Source of the DNA: Bacteroidaceae bacterium
GTDB lineage: Bacteria; Bacteroidota; Bacteroidia; Bacteroidales; Bacteroidaceae
Reading direction: 5' to 3'
NCBI GenBank assembly: GCA_017517605.1
Contig: JAFWYQ010000014.1
Span: 1 to 64,000, forward strand
Length of the DNA stretch: 64,000 nt
The translations under genes were made by a program, and so were the position numbers. The notes beneath the pieces were generated by a model. It was not told the origin of the DNA. It saw only the letters and a list, made by a program, of their open reading frames with translations, and did no database searches. The stretch's first letter is position 1; each line of letters begins with the position of its first letter. This document shows, in pieces, positions 24,283 through 33,015 of this stretch.

Positions 24283-24370
24283 CCTCTAGACAATCTAGAC
24301 TCTCTATACTCTCTAGATTATCTAGTCTATCTAGTCTATCTAGTCTATCTAGTCCATCTAGCCCCTCTAA
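24283..24370. repeat. CTAGA/CTATCTAGT word array
   Basis: CTAGACAATCTAGACTCTC then at least five CTAGTCTAT-type units run between the convergent folB and GH105 genes, ending close to the terminator at 24380. Members of the same word family are at 20584-20664 and 23821-23862. Confidence 0.7.
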
Positions 24371-24379
24371 GCCCCCCCA

Positions 24380-24411
24380 AAAAACAAGGGCGCGCCGTCC
24401 CCGGCGCGCCC
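24380..24411 (-). terminator. Rho-independent terminator of GH105-CE12
   Basis: GGGCGCGCC (24388-24396) and GGCGCGCCC (24403-24411) form a perfect 9-bp GC stem with a 6-base loop. On the minus strand the stem is followed by TTGTTTTTT (24387-24379). Confidence 0.85.
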
Positions 24412-24434
24412 TTCGCTATATCCTCCCTCCCCAA

Positions 24435-26360
24435 TCAGAGGTCACTGAAATCATAGTACTTCACATGCTGCTCCAAGCGGGGCACCTGGTTGCACACTGC
24501 CGAGATGAGCGACCATGCCACACGGTGCGCCCCATAGACATTCAAGTGCGTATCGTCCTGCAACCCCTTGGGATGCGAGGGCGAACCCTTGGGCAACCAC
24601 ATGTAGAGACGCTTGGAATCCTCAGGCCCCATAGACTCCACAATACCGTGAGTGATGGCATTGGCATCCACAAAGTACACATCCAACTCCTCAGCCACAC
24701 GGCGCGGCGAGAAGAGATAGTCCTTGTGAGTGTCGGTCAGACGCTGGCCGTCAAACTTACGGCGCACAATGGCATTGAACAGCACGGGAATGCCGCCACG
24801 CTGACGGGCCTCGAGCACAAAGCGGCGCAGGTTGGCATCGAACGTACCGCCAGGGGCTGTATACACCGACTCCTTCTTGTACTTCTCATCGTTGTGTCCG
24901 AACTGGATGAACACATAGTCGCCCGGACGGATGCGGGCAAGCACCTTGTCCCAACGGCCTTCGTTGATGAAGCTCTTGGTGCTTCGTCCGTTCTGTGCGT
25001 GGTTGTCCACCTCCACAGCATCGGTAAAGAAGTTCTGCAGCACCATGCCCCAGCCACGCTCGGGACTGCCCTTGCTGGTGTCCTTGTTGGCCATGGTAGA
25101 GTCGCCTATCATCAAGATGCGTATCTTGCCATGCTTGTTCTCAACAGTCACCGGTCCCTCATGGGGGAACAGACGCTCGCGCTCGAGGCAGGCATTGATG
25201 AAGGGACCGATGGCCTTCGGGTCGTTGTCGCGGATGAGCTCGTTGATGTAGTACTCATAGTCGCCCGAACGGTTGTTCTTGCCTCCCAAGCCGGCCACAG
25301 CACAGCAGTCGGTGATAGAGACCACCCCCTTCTTCTCCTCCTTGATGAAGCGCTTCAGGAAACCTTCGAAGCCCTTGTCAGCCACTGCCATATACTCGGC
25401 AGGCACCACACCCAGGCGGATACCCTTGTAGATGGAGTAGATGAACATGGCCGACACGGTTGACTCCAGGTAGTTGCCCTTGTCGCCACTGCGGTCAAGC
25501 ACTTGGTACCACAAGCCGGTCTTCTTGTCCTGGTAACGCTCGATCTGCTTCACCACATTGTCAAGTATCGCAAGCAGGGAGTCGCGGTTAGGCTCGTCCA
25601 CGGGGATGAACTCCAACGACTCGACAAGTGCCATGGCAAACCATCCCATGGCACGTCCCCATGAGTGGGCACTCTGCCCGGTCTCCTTGTCGCACCAGAA
25701 CATCTCGCGGCTCTCGTCCCACGCATGCTTATAGAGACCGGTGGCAGGGTCATACGTATGGCGGGCTACCACACAGAACTGGTTGATGATATCCTGGAAA
25801 GCCTCGGGCTTGCCGTAACGGGCTGCATACTCGGCATAGAAGGGACATCCCATATAAAGGCCATCCAACCACATCTGGTGGGGATAGACCTTCTTGTGCC
25901 AGAAGCCTCCCTCCTTAGTGCGGGGCTGACCGGCAAACTGCGAATAGAGCAGGTCGAGTGCCTTCTTGTACTTCTCCTCGCCCGTACGCGCGTACATATT
26001 AAATAATATCTTACCAGAGTTCACACGGTCGAGGCTGTAGTCTGTCAGCTTGTAGGCCACAATGGTGCCATCCTCGCGCACCATCGTGTCGCAATAAGCC
26101 TCGGCATAATCAAAATAGCGGCTGTCGCCATACATCTCCTCCAAACGGAGGAATGCCTGCAACTCCACCCCGTGGCAGTAGTCCCACTTGAGCTTCGGTT
26201 GGAAATCGAGCTGCCACGACTCAGGACAACGCACCATCTCCGACTCGGCCAATCTGACCGACAAAGGTAACTTCTCACTAATCTTTTCCGTCTGTGCCTG
26301 CATTGGTAACGCACACAGCATAACGGCCATTCCCCAAAGGGATAAAAGGATTCTTTTCAT
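24435..26360 (-). CDS. GH105 unsaturated uronyl hydrolase fused to CE12 acetylesterase
   Basis: A 641-residue secreted protein (signal peptide to about residue 22). Residues 30-385 or so are a GH105 (alpha/alpha)6 barrel of the YteR/RhiN type, with the candidate catalytic D166 in YPHQMWLDGLY and the HSWGRAMGW segment. Residues 412-641 are an SGNH esterase of the rhamnogalacturonan acetylesterase type (CE12): GDST at 419-422, GHND at 488-491, and D602/H605 in DDTHLN. It would hydrolyse the unsaturated galacturonyl end left by lyases and remove acetyl groups from rhamnogalacturonan. Divergent from an ExuT-like transporter, with interleaved promoters, which fits joint control. Confidence 0.9.
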   Translation of the reverse strand: MKRILLSLWGMAVMLCALPMQAQTEKISEKLPLSVRLAESEMVRCPESWQLDFQPKLKWDYCHGVELQAFLRLEEMYGDSRYFDYAEAYCDTMVREDGTIVAYKLTDYSLDRVNSGKILFNMYARTGEEKYKKALDLLYSQFAGQPRTKEGGFWHKKVYPHQMWLDGLYMGCPFYAEYAARYGKPEAFQDIINQFCVVARHTYDPATGLYKHAWDESREMFWCDKETGQSAHSWGRAMGWFAMALVESLEFIPVDEPNRDSLLAILDNVVKQIERYQDKKTGLWYQVLDRSGDKGNYLESTVSAMFIYSIYKGIRLGVVPAEYMAVADKGFEGFLKRFIKEEKKGVVSITDCCAVAGLGGKNNRSGDYEYYINELIRDNDPKAIGPFINACLERERLFPHEGPVTVENKHGKIRILMIGDSTMANKDTSKGSPERGWGMVLQNFFTDAVEVDNHAQNGRSTKSFINEGRWDKVLARIRPGDYVFIQFGHNDEKYKKESVYTAPGGTFDANLRRFVLEARQRGGIPVLFNAIVRRKFDGQRLTDTHKDYLFSPRRVAEELDVYFVDANAITHGIVESMGPEDSKRLYMWLPKGSPSHPKGLQDDTHLNVYGAHRVAWSLISAVCNQVPRLEQHVKYYDFSDL

Positions 26361-26401
26361 TCTTATATAGTATTAATTAAGTAAATGTCTGCCTTATCGG
26401 G

Positions 26402-26434
26402 TGCAAAATTATCCAAAATTCCTTGTATATCCAA
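26402..26434 (-). promoter_or_regulatory. promoter of GH105-CE12
   Basis: Minus strand: TTG (26434-26432), 20-bp spacer, TAATTTTGCA (26411-26402), about 42 bases before the start at 26360. Confidence 0.65.
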
Positions 26435-26454
26435 GAAAAAGGCTGTACCTTTGG
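26423..26454 (+). promoter_or_regulatory. promoter of the ExuT-like transporter
   Basis: TTG (26423-26425), 20-bp spacer, TACCTTTGG (26446-26454). It interleaves with the divergent GH105 promoter in the same geometry as 4612-4664. Confidence 0.65.
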
Positions 26455-26491
26455 CGACAAAATTCAATTTACTAATTAATTAACTGGTATC

Positions 26492-27952
26492 ATGGGTATC
26501 AATCAAAACTACAAAAAAACTAATTTCAGATGGGTGATGTGCGCTCTGCTGTTCGTCGCCACTACGGTCAACTACATGGACCGTCAGGTACTTTCGCTTA
26601 CCTGGAAAGACTTTATCGCGCCCGAATTCCACTGGACGGACGCTAATTACGGTGACATCACCGCAGTATTCTCAATCGTGTATGCAATCTGCATGCTCTT
26701 TGCCGGCCGCTTCGTTGACTGGATGGGAACCAAGAAGGGTTTCCTTTGGGCCATCGGAGTATGGAGTGCCGGTGCCTGTTTGCACGCAGCTTGCGGATGG
26801 GCAACTATGCAAGTTGAAGGTATCGGTTCAGTAGCCGAAATGACTGCTGCAACAGGTGCCATCGCTGTTTCTATCGCAACTGTCAGCGTATGGTTCTTTA
26901 TCGCTGCACGCTGTATCCTGGCATTGGGTGAGGCCGGTAACTTCCCCGCAGCCATCAAGACTACAGCCGAGTACTTCCCCAAGAAGGACCGCGCATTCGC
27001 AACATCTGTGTTCAACGCTGGTGCCTCTGTAGGTGCCCTCGCTGCTCCTGCCACTATCCCCTTGTTGGCCCAGTACTTCAAGGATAAAGGTATCGGTGGC
27101 GGTTGGGAAATGGCCTTCATCATCATCGGTGCCCTCGGTTTCTTGTGGATGTTCTTCTGGGTATTCCTCTACAGTAAACCCCGCGACAGCAAGTATGTGA
27201 ATAAAGCAGAGTTGGAATACATCGAGCAAGACAAGGATGACGAACCTGTCAAGACTGATGCTCCCGAACGTAAGCTCTCTTTTGCCGAGTGCTTCAAGTT
27301 CAAGCAGACATGGGCCTTTGCCGTTGGTAAGTTCTTCACCGATGGTGTATGGTGGCTCTACCTTTTCTGGGCACCTGCTTACTTCTCTGACCAATACGGT
27401 TACAGTTCTTCATCTTCTATGGGTATCGCCCTCATCTTCACACTGTACCTCATTGTAACCATCCTGTCACTCTACGGAGGTTATCTGCCCAAACTCTTTG
27501 TGGAGAAACAAGGCATGAACCCCTATGCTGGACGTATGAAGGCTATGCTTATCTTTGCGTTCTTGCCGTTGCCCGCATTGTTCGCCCAAAGCGCTGGTGA
27601 AATCTCTGTATGGTGGCCTGCCATTATTATCGGTTTGGCTGGTGCCGGACATCAAGCTTGGAGTGCCAACCTCTTCTCTACCATCGGTGACATGTTCCCG
27701 AAGTCAGCCATTGCAACCATCACAGGTATTGGTGGTATGGCCGGAGGTATAGGTTCATTCCTTATCAACAAGGGCGCCGGTGCTCTCTTCACTTACTCTG
27801 AAGAAGCAGGACAGGCATTCACCTTCATGGGCTTCGAAGGCAAGCAAGCTGGTTACATGATTGTATTCTGCATCTGTGCCGTTGCCTACTTGGTTGCATG
27901 GTCTATCATGAAGACCCTCGTACCGAAGTACAAGCCTATCGTAGTACGTTAA
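26492..27952 (+). CDS. MFS transporter, hexuronate (ExuT-like) family
   Basis: A 486-residue major facilitator with about 12 membrane helices. The start NFRWVMCALLFVATTVNYMDRQVLS and RCILALGEAGNFPAAIKT are typical of the ACS/ExuT-GarP group that imports hexuronates with protons across the inner membrane. A long loop near residue 100 (QVEGIGSVAEMTAATG) makes it somewhat longer than the E. coli homologue. Divergence from the GH105-CE12 gene supports uptake of galacturonate-derived products. Substrate choice within the family cannot be read from sequence alone. Confidence 0.87.
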   Translation: MGINQNYKKTNFRWVMCALLFVATTVNYMDRQVLSLTWKDFIAPEFHWTDANYGDITAVFSIVYAICMLFAGRFVDWMGTKKGFLWAIGVWSAGACLHAACGWATMQVEGIGSVAEMTAATGAIAVSIATVSVWFFIAARCILALGEAGNFPAAIKTTAEYFPKKDRAFATSVFNAGASVGALAAPATIPLLAQYFKDKGIGGGWEMAFIIIGALGFLWMFFWVFLYSKPRDSKYVNKAELEYIEQDKDDEPVKTDAPERKLSFAECFKFKQTWAFAVGKFFTDGVWWLYLFWAPAYFSDQYGYSSSSSMGIALIFTLYLIVTILSLYGGYLPKLFVEKQGMNPYAGRMKAMLIFAFLPLPALFAQSAGEISVWWPAIIIGLAGAGHQAWSANLFSTIGDMFPKSAIATITGIGGMAGGIGSFLINKGAGALFTYSEEAGQAFTFMGFEGKQAGYMIVFCICAVAYLVAWSIMKTLVPKYKPIVVR

Positions 27953-27977
27953 TCATCTACTAATCATCCGTTAGTAT

Positions 27978-28015
27978 AAAAGGGGAAGAGACCGAGGTTT
28001 CTTCCCCTCTTTTAT
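27978..28015 (+). terminator. Rho-independent terminator of the transporter gene
   Basis: AGGGGAAG (27981-27988) pairs with CTTCCCCT (28001-28008), followed by CTTTTATT. It starts 26 bases after the stop codon. Confidence 0.8.
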
Positions 28016-28126
28016 TGTATGTCCCGAGCAAGAAGAGGAGGGACAATGACTATTCACCCGTCTACGTTAAGCCATCCTTCCACAAAGCGATAGTTATCCT
28101 TCCATAAAGCGATAGCGAAAGGTCAA

Positions 28127-28220
28127 AAGTGCAGTGCGGCACTGTACAATTGTGTAGTGCGGCACTGCACTATAGCGTAGTGCGGCATTGCACTTTAGCG
28201 TAGTGCGGCACTGCACTTTT
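28127..28220. repeat. 23-bp tandem array with palindromic AGTGCGGCACT
   Basis: GTGCGGC starts at 28134, 28157, 28180 and 28203, an exact 23-bp period. Each unit centres on AGTGCGGCACT or close to it, followed by GCAC. Two AAAGCGATAG words precede it (about 28084 and 28106). It lies in the 543-bp gap before rpsA, which otherwise contains only the terminator and the rpsA promoter. Confidence 0.85.
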
Positions 28221-28396
28221 AAACTTTCGCAGTACATCTATAGACGAACAACCATAGATGACGAGGAAAAACGGTATAGTCAGACAGACAAGCCCGTAAA
28301 GGAGGGGAATTAAGGGCAAATCAGTCATTAGATTCAGGATAAAGCGAGGATGTATAAAAACCTTCCATCAAACATTGCAATTTAACTAACATTTTA

Positions 28397-28429
28397 TTGT
28401 TCAATCGGATAAAAAGCTGTACCTTTGCA
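28397..28429 (+). promoter_or_regulatory. promoter of rpsA
   Basis: TTG (28397-28399), 20-bp spacer, TACCTTTGCA (28420-28429). The 60-base leader that follows is very AT-rich, as expected where S1 and not a Shine-Dalgarno sequence drives initiation. Confidence 0.75.
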
Positions 28430-28495
28430 GCCGATTTAAGTTTAGTCAACATAATGTCTAACGTAATTAATTAAAAATTAAACACTTAATTATTA

Positions 28496-30289
28496 ATGGA
28501 AAAATTTTTGAATGTAGCTCCCATGGAAGATTTTAACTGGGAAGCCTACGAAAATGGCGCTGCTGAGACCAATCTCAGCAAAGAAGAGTTGGAGAAGGCC
28601 TATGATGGTACTTTGAACAACGTAAACAACAACGAGGTAGTAGATGGTACTGTTATCTCAATGAACAAGCGCGAGGTTGTTGTTAACATCGGTTACAAGT
28701 CAGACGGTATCATTCCTCTGAGCGAGTTCCGTTACAACCCCGAGTTGGCCATCGGTGACACTGTAGAGGTGTATATCGAGAACCAGGAAGACAAGAAGGG
28801 TCAGTTGATCCTCTCTCACAAGAAGGCACGTGCTGCACGCTCTTGGGATCGTGTAAACGCTGCACTTGAAAACGAAGAAATCGTTAAGGGTTACGTTAAG
28901 TGCCGCACTAAGGGTGGTATGATTGTTGACGTATTCGGTATCGAGGCATTCTTGCCCGGTTCACAGATTGACGTTAAGCCCATCCGCGACTATGACGTAT
29001 TCGTTGACAAGACAATGGAGTTCAAGATTGTTAAGATCAATCAAGAGTTCAAGAACGTTGTGGTATCTCACAAGGCTCTTATCGAAGCTGAACTCGAACA
29101 GCAGAAGAAGGAAATCATCGGTAAACTTGAAAAGGGACAGGTACTTGAAGGTACTGTCAAGAACATCACTTCATACGGTGTATTCATCGACTTGGGTGGC
29201 GTTGACGGCTTGATTCACATCACAGACCTCTCTTGGGGCCGCGTAAGCGATCCGAAGGAAGTGGTTGAACTCGACCAGAAGATTAACGTAGTTATCCTCG
29301 ACTTCGATGATGAAAAGAAGCGTATCGCTCTCGGCTTGAAGCAGTTGACTCCTCATCCTTGGGATGCTTTGGATGCTAACTTGGCCGTTGGTGACAAGGT
29401 ACAGGGTAAGGTAGTGGTTATGGCTGACTACGGTGCATTCATCGAAATCGCTCCCGGTGTAGAAGGTTTGATCCACGTATCTGAAATGTCTTGGAGCCAG
29501 CACTTGCGTAGCGCTCAGGACTTCATGAAGGTAGGCGACACTGTAGAAGCTGTTGTGTTGACTTTGGACCGCGACGAGCGCAAGATGTCTCTCGGCATCA
29601 AGCAGTTGAAGCAAGATCCATGGGAAGCTATCGAAGAGAAGTATCCTGTAGGTAGCAAGCACACTGCTAAGGTCCGCAACTTCACTAACTTCGGCGTATT
29701 CGTAGAAATCGAAGAAGGTGTTGATGGCCTCATCCACATCTCTGACCTCTCTTGGACCAAGAAGGTTAAGCATCCTTCTGAATTTACTCAGATTGGTGCC
29801 GACATCGAAGTACAGGTTCTCGAGATTGACAAGGACAACCGCCGCTTGAGCCTCGGTCACAAGCAGTTGGAAGAGAATCCTTGGGATGTATTCGAAACAG
29901 TATTTACCGTTGATTCTATCCACGAAGGTACTATCATCGAAATGTTGGATAAGGGCGCAGTTGTATCCTTGCCCTATGGCGTAGAAGGTTTCGCAACTCC
30001 CAAGCACCTTGTAAAAGAAGACGGTTCTCAAGCCCAGCTCGATGAAAAGCTTGAGTTCAAGGTAATCGAATTCAACAAGGAAGCTAAGCGCATCATCCTC
30101 TCTCACAGCCGTATCTTTGAAGATGTAGCTAAGGCTGAGGCTAAGGCCGAAAAGAAAGCTGCTGCCAAGAAGAACAACAAGAAAGAGAAGGAAGAAACTC
30201 CAGCTATTCAGAATCAGGCTGCTTCTACTACACTTGGTGACATTGATGCATTGGCAGCTTTGAAAGAGCAAATGGAGAAAGGCAAGTAA
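28496..30289 (+). CDS. rpsA: 30S ribosomal protein S1
   Basis: A 597-residue protein with six S1 OB-fold repeats between about residues 45 and 545, each with the pattern GTVKNITSYGVFIDLGGVDGLIH or similar and an LSLGHKQL-type end. The tail (about 550-597) is rich in Lys and Ala, then acidic. S1 recruits mRNA to the 30S subunit, which matters especially in Bacteroidetes because they seldom use Shine-Dalgarno sequences. Codon choice is visibly biased, as in highly expressed genes. It has a strong promoter and its own terminator. Confidence 0.97.
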   Translation: MEKFLNVAPMEDFNWEAYENGAAETNLSKEELEKAYDGTLNNVNNNEVVDGTVISMNKREVVVNIGYKSDGIIPLSEFRYNPELAIGDTVEVYIENQEDKKGQLILSHKKARAARSWDRVNAALENEEIVKGYVKCRTKGGMIVDVFGIEAFLPGSQIDVKPIRDYDVFVDKTMEFKIVKINQEFKNVVVSHKALIEAELEQQKKEIIGKLEKGQVLEGTVKNITSYGVFIDLGGVDGLIHITDLSWGRVSDPKEVVELDQKINVVILDFDDEKKRIALGLKQLTPHPWDALDANLAVGDKVQGKVVVMADYGAFIEIAPGVEGLIHVSEMSWSQHLRSAQDFMKVGDTVEAVVLTLDRDERKMSLGIKQLKQDPWEAIEEKYPVGSKHTAKVRNFTNFGVFVEIEEGVDGLIHISDLSWTKKVKHPSEFTQIGADIEVQVLEIDKDNRRLSLGHKQLEENPWDVFETVFTVDSIHEGTIIEMLDKGAVVSLPYGVEGFATPKHLVKEDGSQAQLDEKLEFKVIEFNKEAKRIILSHSRIFEDVAKAEAKAEKKAAAKKNNKKEKEETPAIQNQAASTTLGDIDALAALKEQMEKGK

Positions 30290-30347
30290 ATTCACAACAT
30301 AAACTGTTTCTAATAGCAGTTTAGAAGTGAAGTTCCTATAACTCCTC

Positions 30348-30386
30348 AAAAGGCCGATGAGATAGATTTATTTTCATCGGCCTTTT
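30348..30386 (+). terminator. terminator of rpsA
   Basis: AAAAGGCCGATGA (30348-30360) and TCATCGGCCTTTT (30374-30386) are perfect 13-bp arms; the T-run is part of the second arm. It could also act for the other strand. Confidence 0.85.
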
Positions 30387-30402
30387 CTATAGCATATTTG
30401 AG

Positions 30403-31341
30403 ATGGAAAAATTTGAAGTCCACATTTTAGGTTGCGGTTCTGCACTACCCACCACACGCCATTTCCCGACATCCCAAGTATTGAATATTCGGGAAAAGTT
30501 GTTTATGATAGACTGTGGCGAGGGTGCACAAATGCAGTTGCGACGTTCACGACTGAAGTTCAGCAGACTGAACCATATATTCATCAGTCACTTGCACGGC
30601 GACCATTGCTTCGGACTTATAGGATTAATCTCAACTTTAGCTCTATTGGGACGTACTGCAACCCTACATATCTACGCATTAAAGGAATTGGAGCAACTGA
30701 TGCGTCCTTGGCTTAATTTTTTCTGCCAAGGTATAGATTTTGCCATAGAATTTCATCCTTTTACAGAAAAAGGAAACGAAATCATCTACGAAGACCGTTC
30801 TGTAACGGTAACCACCATCCCCTTAAAACACCGCGTACCATGTTGCGGCTTCTTATTTTCCGAAAAGAAGACTCCTGACCACATCGTCCGCAGTATGATA
30901 GACTTTTATCAAGTTCCGACACACGAACTGAATCGCATCAAGAATGGAGGAGACTACGTTACTCCCCAAGGAGAAATAATCCCACATAACCGATTGACGA
31001 CACCTTCATGTCCTCCACGTAAGTATGCATATTGTTCAGATACAACATACATACCTGAAAACGTCTCTCTATTACAAGATGTTGATTTACTTTTCCACGA
31101 AACCACATTTGGAAAAGATAACGAAGTACGTGCCCGCGAAACATTTCATACAACAGCCCAACAAGCTGCGGCATTAGCAAAAAGTGCCAATGCCAAGCAA
31201 CTGATTATTGGTCACTTCAGTGCCCGATATGAAGATGAAACCTGTCTGTTGAATGAAGCGAAAGAAGTTTTTCCAAATACACTATTAGCCAAAGAGAATA
31301 TGTGTATAAGCATTAAAAGCCCACTCACAATTAAACTTTAG
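30403..31341 (+). CDS. rnz: ribonuclease Z
   Basis: A 312-residue metallo-beta-lactamase-fold nuclease. The zinc motif SHLHGDHCFG lies near residues 61-70, with further ligands in YCSDTTY and GHFSARY. It processes the 3' ends of tRNA precursors. Full length for the bacterial enzyme. It is followed 24 bp later by an ECF sigma factor on the same strand with no visible promoter of its own between them, so the two may be co-transcribed. Confidence 0.95.
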   Translation: MEKFEVHILGCGSALPTTRHFPTSQVLNIREKLFMIDCGEGAQMQLRRSRLKFSRLNHIFISHLHGDHCFGLIGLISTLALLGRTATLHIYALKELEQLMRPWLNFFCQGIDFAIEFHPFTEKGNEIIYEDRSVTVTTIPLKHRVPCCGFLFSEKKTPDHIVRSMIDFYQVPTHELNRIKNGGDYVTPQGEIIPHNRLTTPSCPPRKYAYCSDTTYIPENVSLLQDVDLLFHETTFGKDNEVRARETFHTTAQQAAALAKSANAKQLIIGHFSARYEDETCLLNEAKEVFPNTLLAKENMCISIKSPLTIKL

Positions 31342-31365
31342 ATTTTACTCAAAGTCATATTATAG

Positions 31366-31938
31366 ATGAGCGAACAGGAAAACAAGATAAAAGCTACTGA
31401 CGAAGCAAGCCTCGTAAAGCAATTGCAATGTTCTGAAACACGAAACAAAGCATTTGAACGAATGGTGCATCTCTTTAGCGAACAATTATATTGGCAAATA
31501 CGTCGTATGGTGTTGTCACATGACGATGCAAACGATTTATTGCAAAATACGTTCATCAAAGCATGGAGCAACATAGACAGTTTCCGCGGAGATGCCCGGC
31601 TTTCGACATGGTTATATCGCATTGCATTAAACGAGACACTTACCTTCCTGACTCATGAACGAAATCTGTATACAGTAGACCTCGATTCCCCAGAAGGTTC
31701 CATCGCTGACCACATAGAAGGAGACGATTGGTTTGATGGCGACGACGCTCAAAAACTGTTACAAGAGGCTATTCTGACACTACCGGACAAGCAACGCTTG
31801 GTCTTCAATCTAAAATACTTCGAAGAAATGAAGTATGAGGACATGTCGAATTTACTGAATACGAGTGTTGGAGCACTGAAAGCTTCATACCATTTGGCAG
31901 TAACAAAAATAAGCAAATTTTTAGAGGATTACTTTTAA
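31366..31938 (+). CDS. ECF-type RNA polymerase sigma factor
   Basis: A 190-residue sigma-70 family protein with region 2 (about residues 25-95, DDANDLLQNTFIKAWSNI and FRGDARLSTWLYRIA) and region 4 (about 130-185, LPDKQRLVFNLKYFEEMKYEDMSNLL). It directs RNA polymerase to a small regulon. The next two genes encode a probable membrane anti-sigma factor and a small periplasmic protein, a standard envelope-stress arrangement. Confidence 0.93.
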   Translation: MSEQENKIKATDEASLVKQLQCSETRNKAFERMVHLFSEQLYWQIRRMVLSHDDANDLLQNTFIKAWSNIDSFRGDARLSTWLYRIALNETLTFLTHERNLYTVDLDSPEGSIADHIEGDDWFDGDDAQKLLQEAILTLPDKQRLVFNLKYFEEMKYEDMSNLLNTSVGALKASYHLAVTKISKFLEDYF

Positions 31939-31988
31939 ACCTTATGAAAAAAATCGTGTCAAAAAGACAACGAAAGAATATAACTAAT

Positions 31989-32384
31989 ATGAAAGAAGAA
32001 CAAGAAATCATCAAAAAATGTGGGAAAGGGAACCCTTTCAAAGTACCAGAAGGGTATTTTGAAGATTTTGCTCGCAACATAATGACCCAACTCCCCGCAA
32101 ATGATGATACAGCAGTTGAAGAAGAACCTACTATCACCCTCTGGCAACGTATAAAGCCATTGTTGTATATGGCCGCAATGTTTGTTGGCATGATAGTTTG
32201 TGTGCGAGTTGTGTTGGGAACTCACTTCAACAATACTACAGTTGGCAACGCCGGCAATATTGCTGCAGTAGAATACAGCTTGACCGACTTTGACCAAATG
32301 AGCGACGAAGAACTTACATTCATCGTAGAAAGCACTATGATGGATAATTATGACTTGTATCAGTATTTGACTGAAATTGATTGA
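31989..32384 (+). CDS. probable membrane anti-sigma factor
   Basis: A 131-residue single-pass protein. The N-terminal cytoplasmic part has GKGNPFKVPEGYFEDFARNI, a pattern common in proteins next to ECF sigma factors in Bacteroidetes. A membrane segment lies near residues 58-78, and the C-terminus is periplasmic and acidic. It is expected to hold the upstream sigma factor inactive. An in-frame ATG at 31944 would add 15 mostly basic residues; I prefer 31989 because the conserved region begins there. No classic zinc anti-sigma motif is visible. Confidence 0.7.
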   Translation: MKEEQEIIKKCGKGNPFKVPEGYFEDFARNIMTQLPANDDTAVEEEPTITLWQRIKPLLYMAAMFVGMIVCVRVVLGTHFNNTTVGNAGNIAAVEYSLTDFDQMSDEELTFIVESTMMDNYDLYQYLTEID

Positions 32385-32417
32385 ATAAAGAGCTTAATTT
32401 ACTAAATACCCCAAGAG

Positions 32418-32879
32418 ATGAAACAAAGATTATTCATGTTGTTTGCACTTTGCATGTTGTGTATATCATATACAACAGCACAACCCAAGCACTTGAGTCG
32501 CGAGGAATTCAACAAGAAATTCCAAGCTTTCATCATCGAGAATGCAAAACTTACAGAAAAGGAGGCTTTGGAATTCTTTCCGATTTACAACGAATGCCAA
32601 AAAAAGAAGAACGAACTGAACGGAGAAATTTGGAAATTACTGCGTAAAGAGACACAGGAGAGGCAAAAACTCAGCGAAGTTGAATACCAGAAAATGTTGG
32701 AAGAGATTGCCGAACTTCGAATCAAAATCGAAAAGCTGGAAAAAGACTACATCCAACGCTACCACAAAGTTCTTCCTTACAGCAAAATATTCGATGTAAA
32801 CGAAGCTGAAACACGTTTCAACCGTGAATTAGTAAGAAAGACAAACTATCGAAATAACAGGAACAATAAAAATAAGTGA
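32418..32879 (+). CDS. small periplasmic helical protein, Spy/CpxP-like
   Basis: A 153-residue exported protein (signal peptide ending TTAQ near residue 22). The rest is almost all charged alpha-helix, with a coiled-coil-like segment at about 75-120 and a basic tail. This recalls the Spy/CpxP class of periplasmic chaperones that often end such operons, but I see no LTxxQ motif, so the link is by context and build only. Last gene of the rnz-sigma-anti-sigma run. Confidence 0.65.
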   Translation: MKQRLFMLFALCMLCISYTTAQPKHLSREEFNKKFQAFIIENAKLTEKEALEFFPIYNECQKKKNELNGEIWKLLRKETQERQKLSEVEYQKMLEEIAELRIKIEKLEKDYIQRYHKVLPYSKIFDVNEAETRFNRELVRKTNYRNNRNNKNK

Positions 32880-32904
32880 AAATAGTTTTTATATGATGAT
32901 TGCT

Positions 32905-32967
32905 GTTGGCGTCTTACGATGCCAACTAATAGAAAAAGGCTGTCTGTGAAGATTGCCTTTTTTTTAT
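32905..32967 (+). terminator. terminator of the sigma factor operon
   Basis: A small hairpin GTTGGC/GCCAAC (32905-32926) is followed by AAAAAGGC (32933-32940) pairing with GCCTTTTT (32955-32962) and a T-run to about 32966. Confidence 0.75.
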
Positions 32968-33015
32968 TCATATAAAAACTGATTCGCCATCTGAGAGAGA
33001 GAGCTCATGCTGCCC

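Noticed and set aside
28430..28495. Structured rpsA leader (riboswitch-like)
   Set aside because: AT-rich with only weak AATTAATTA pairing; nothing beyond what an S1-dependent leader needs.
29171..30349. 392-codon open frame antisense to rpsA
   Set aside because: S1 repeats on the plus strand are unmistakable; the antisense frame reflects codon bias.
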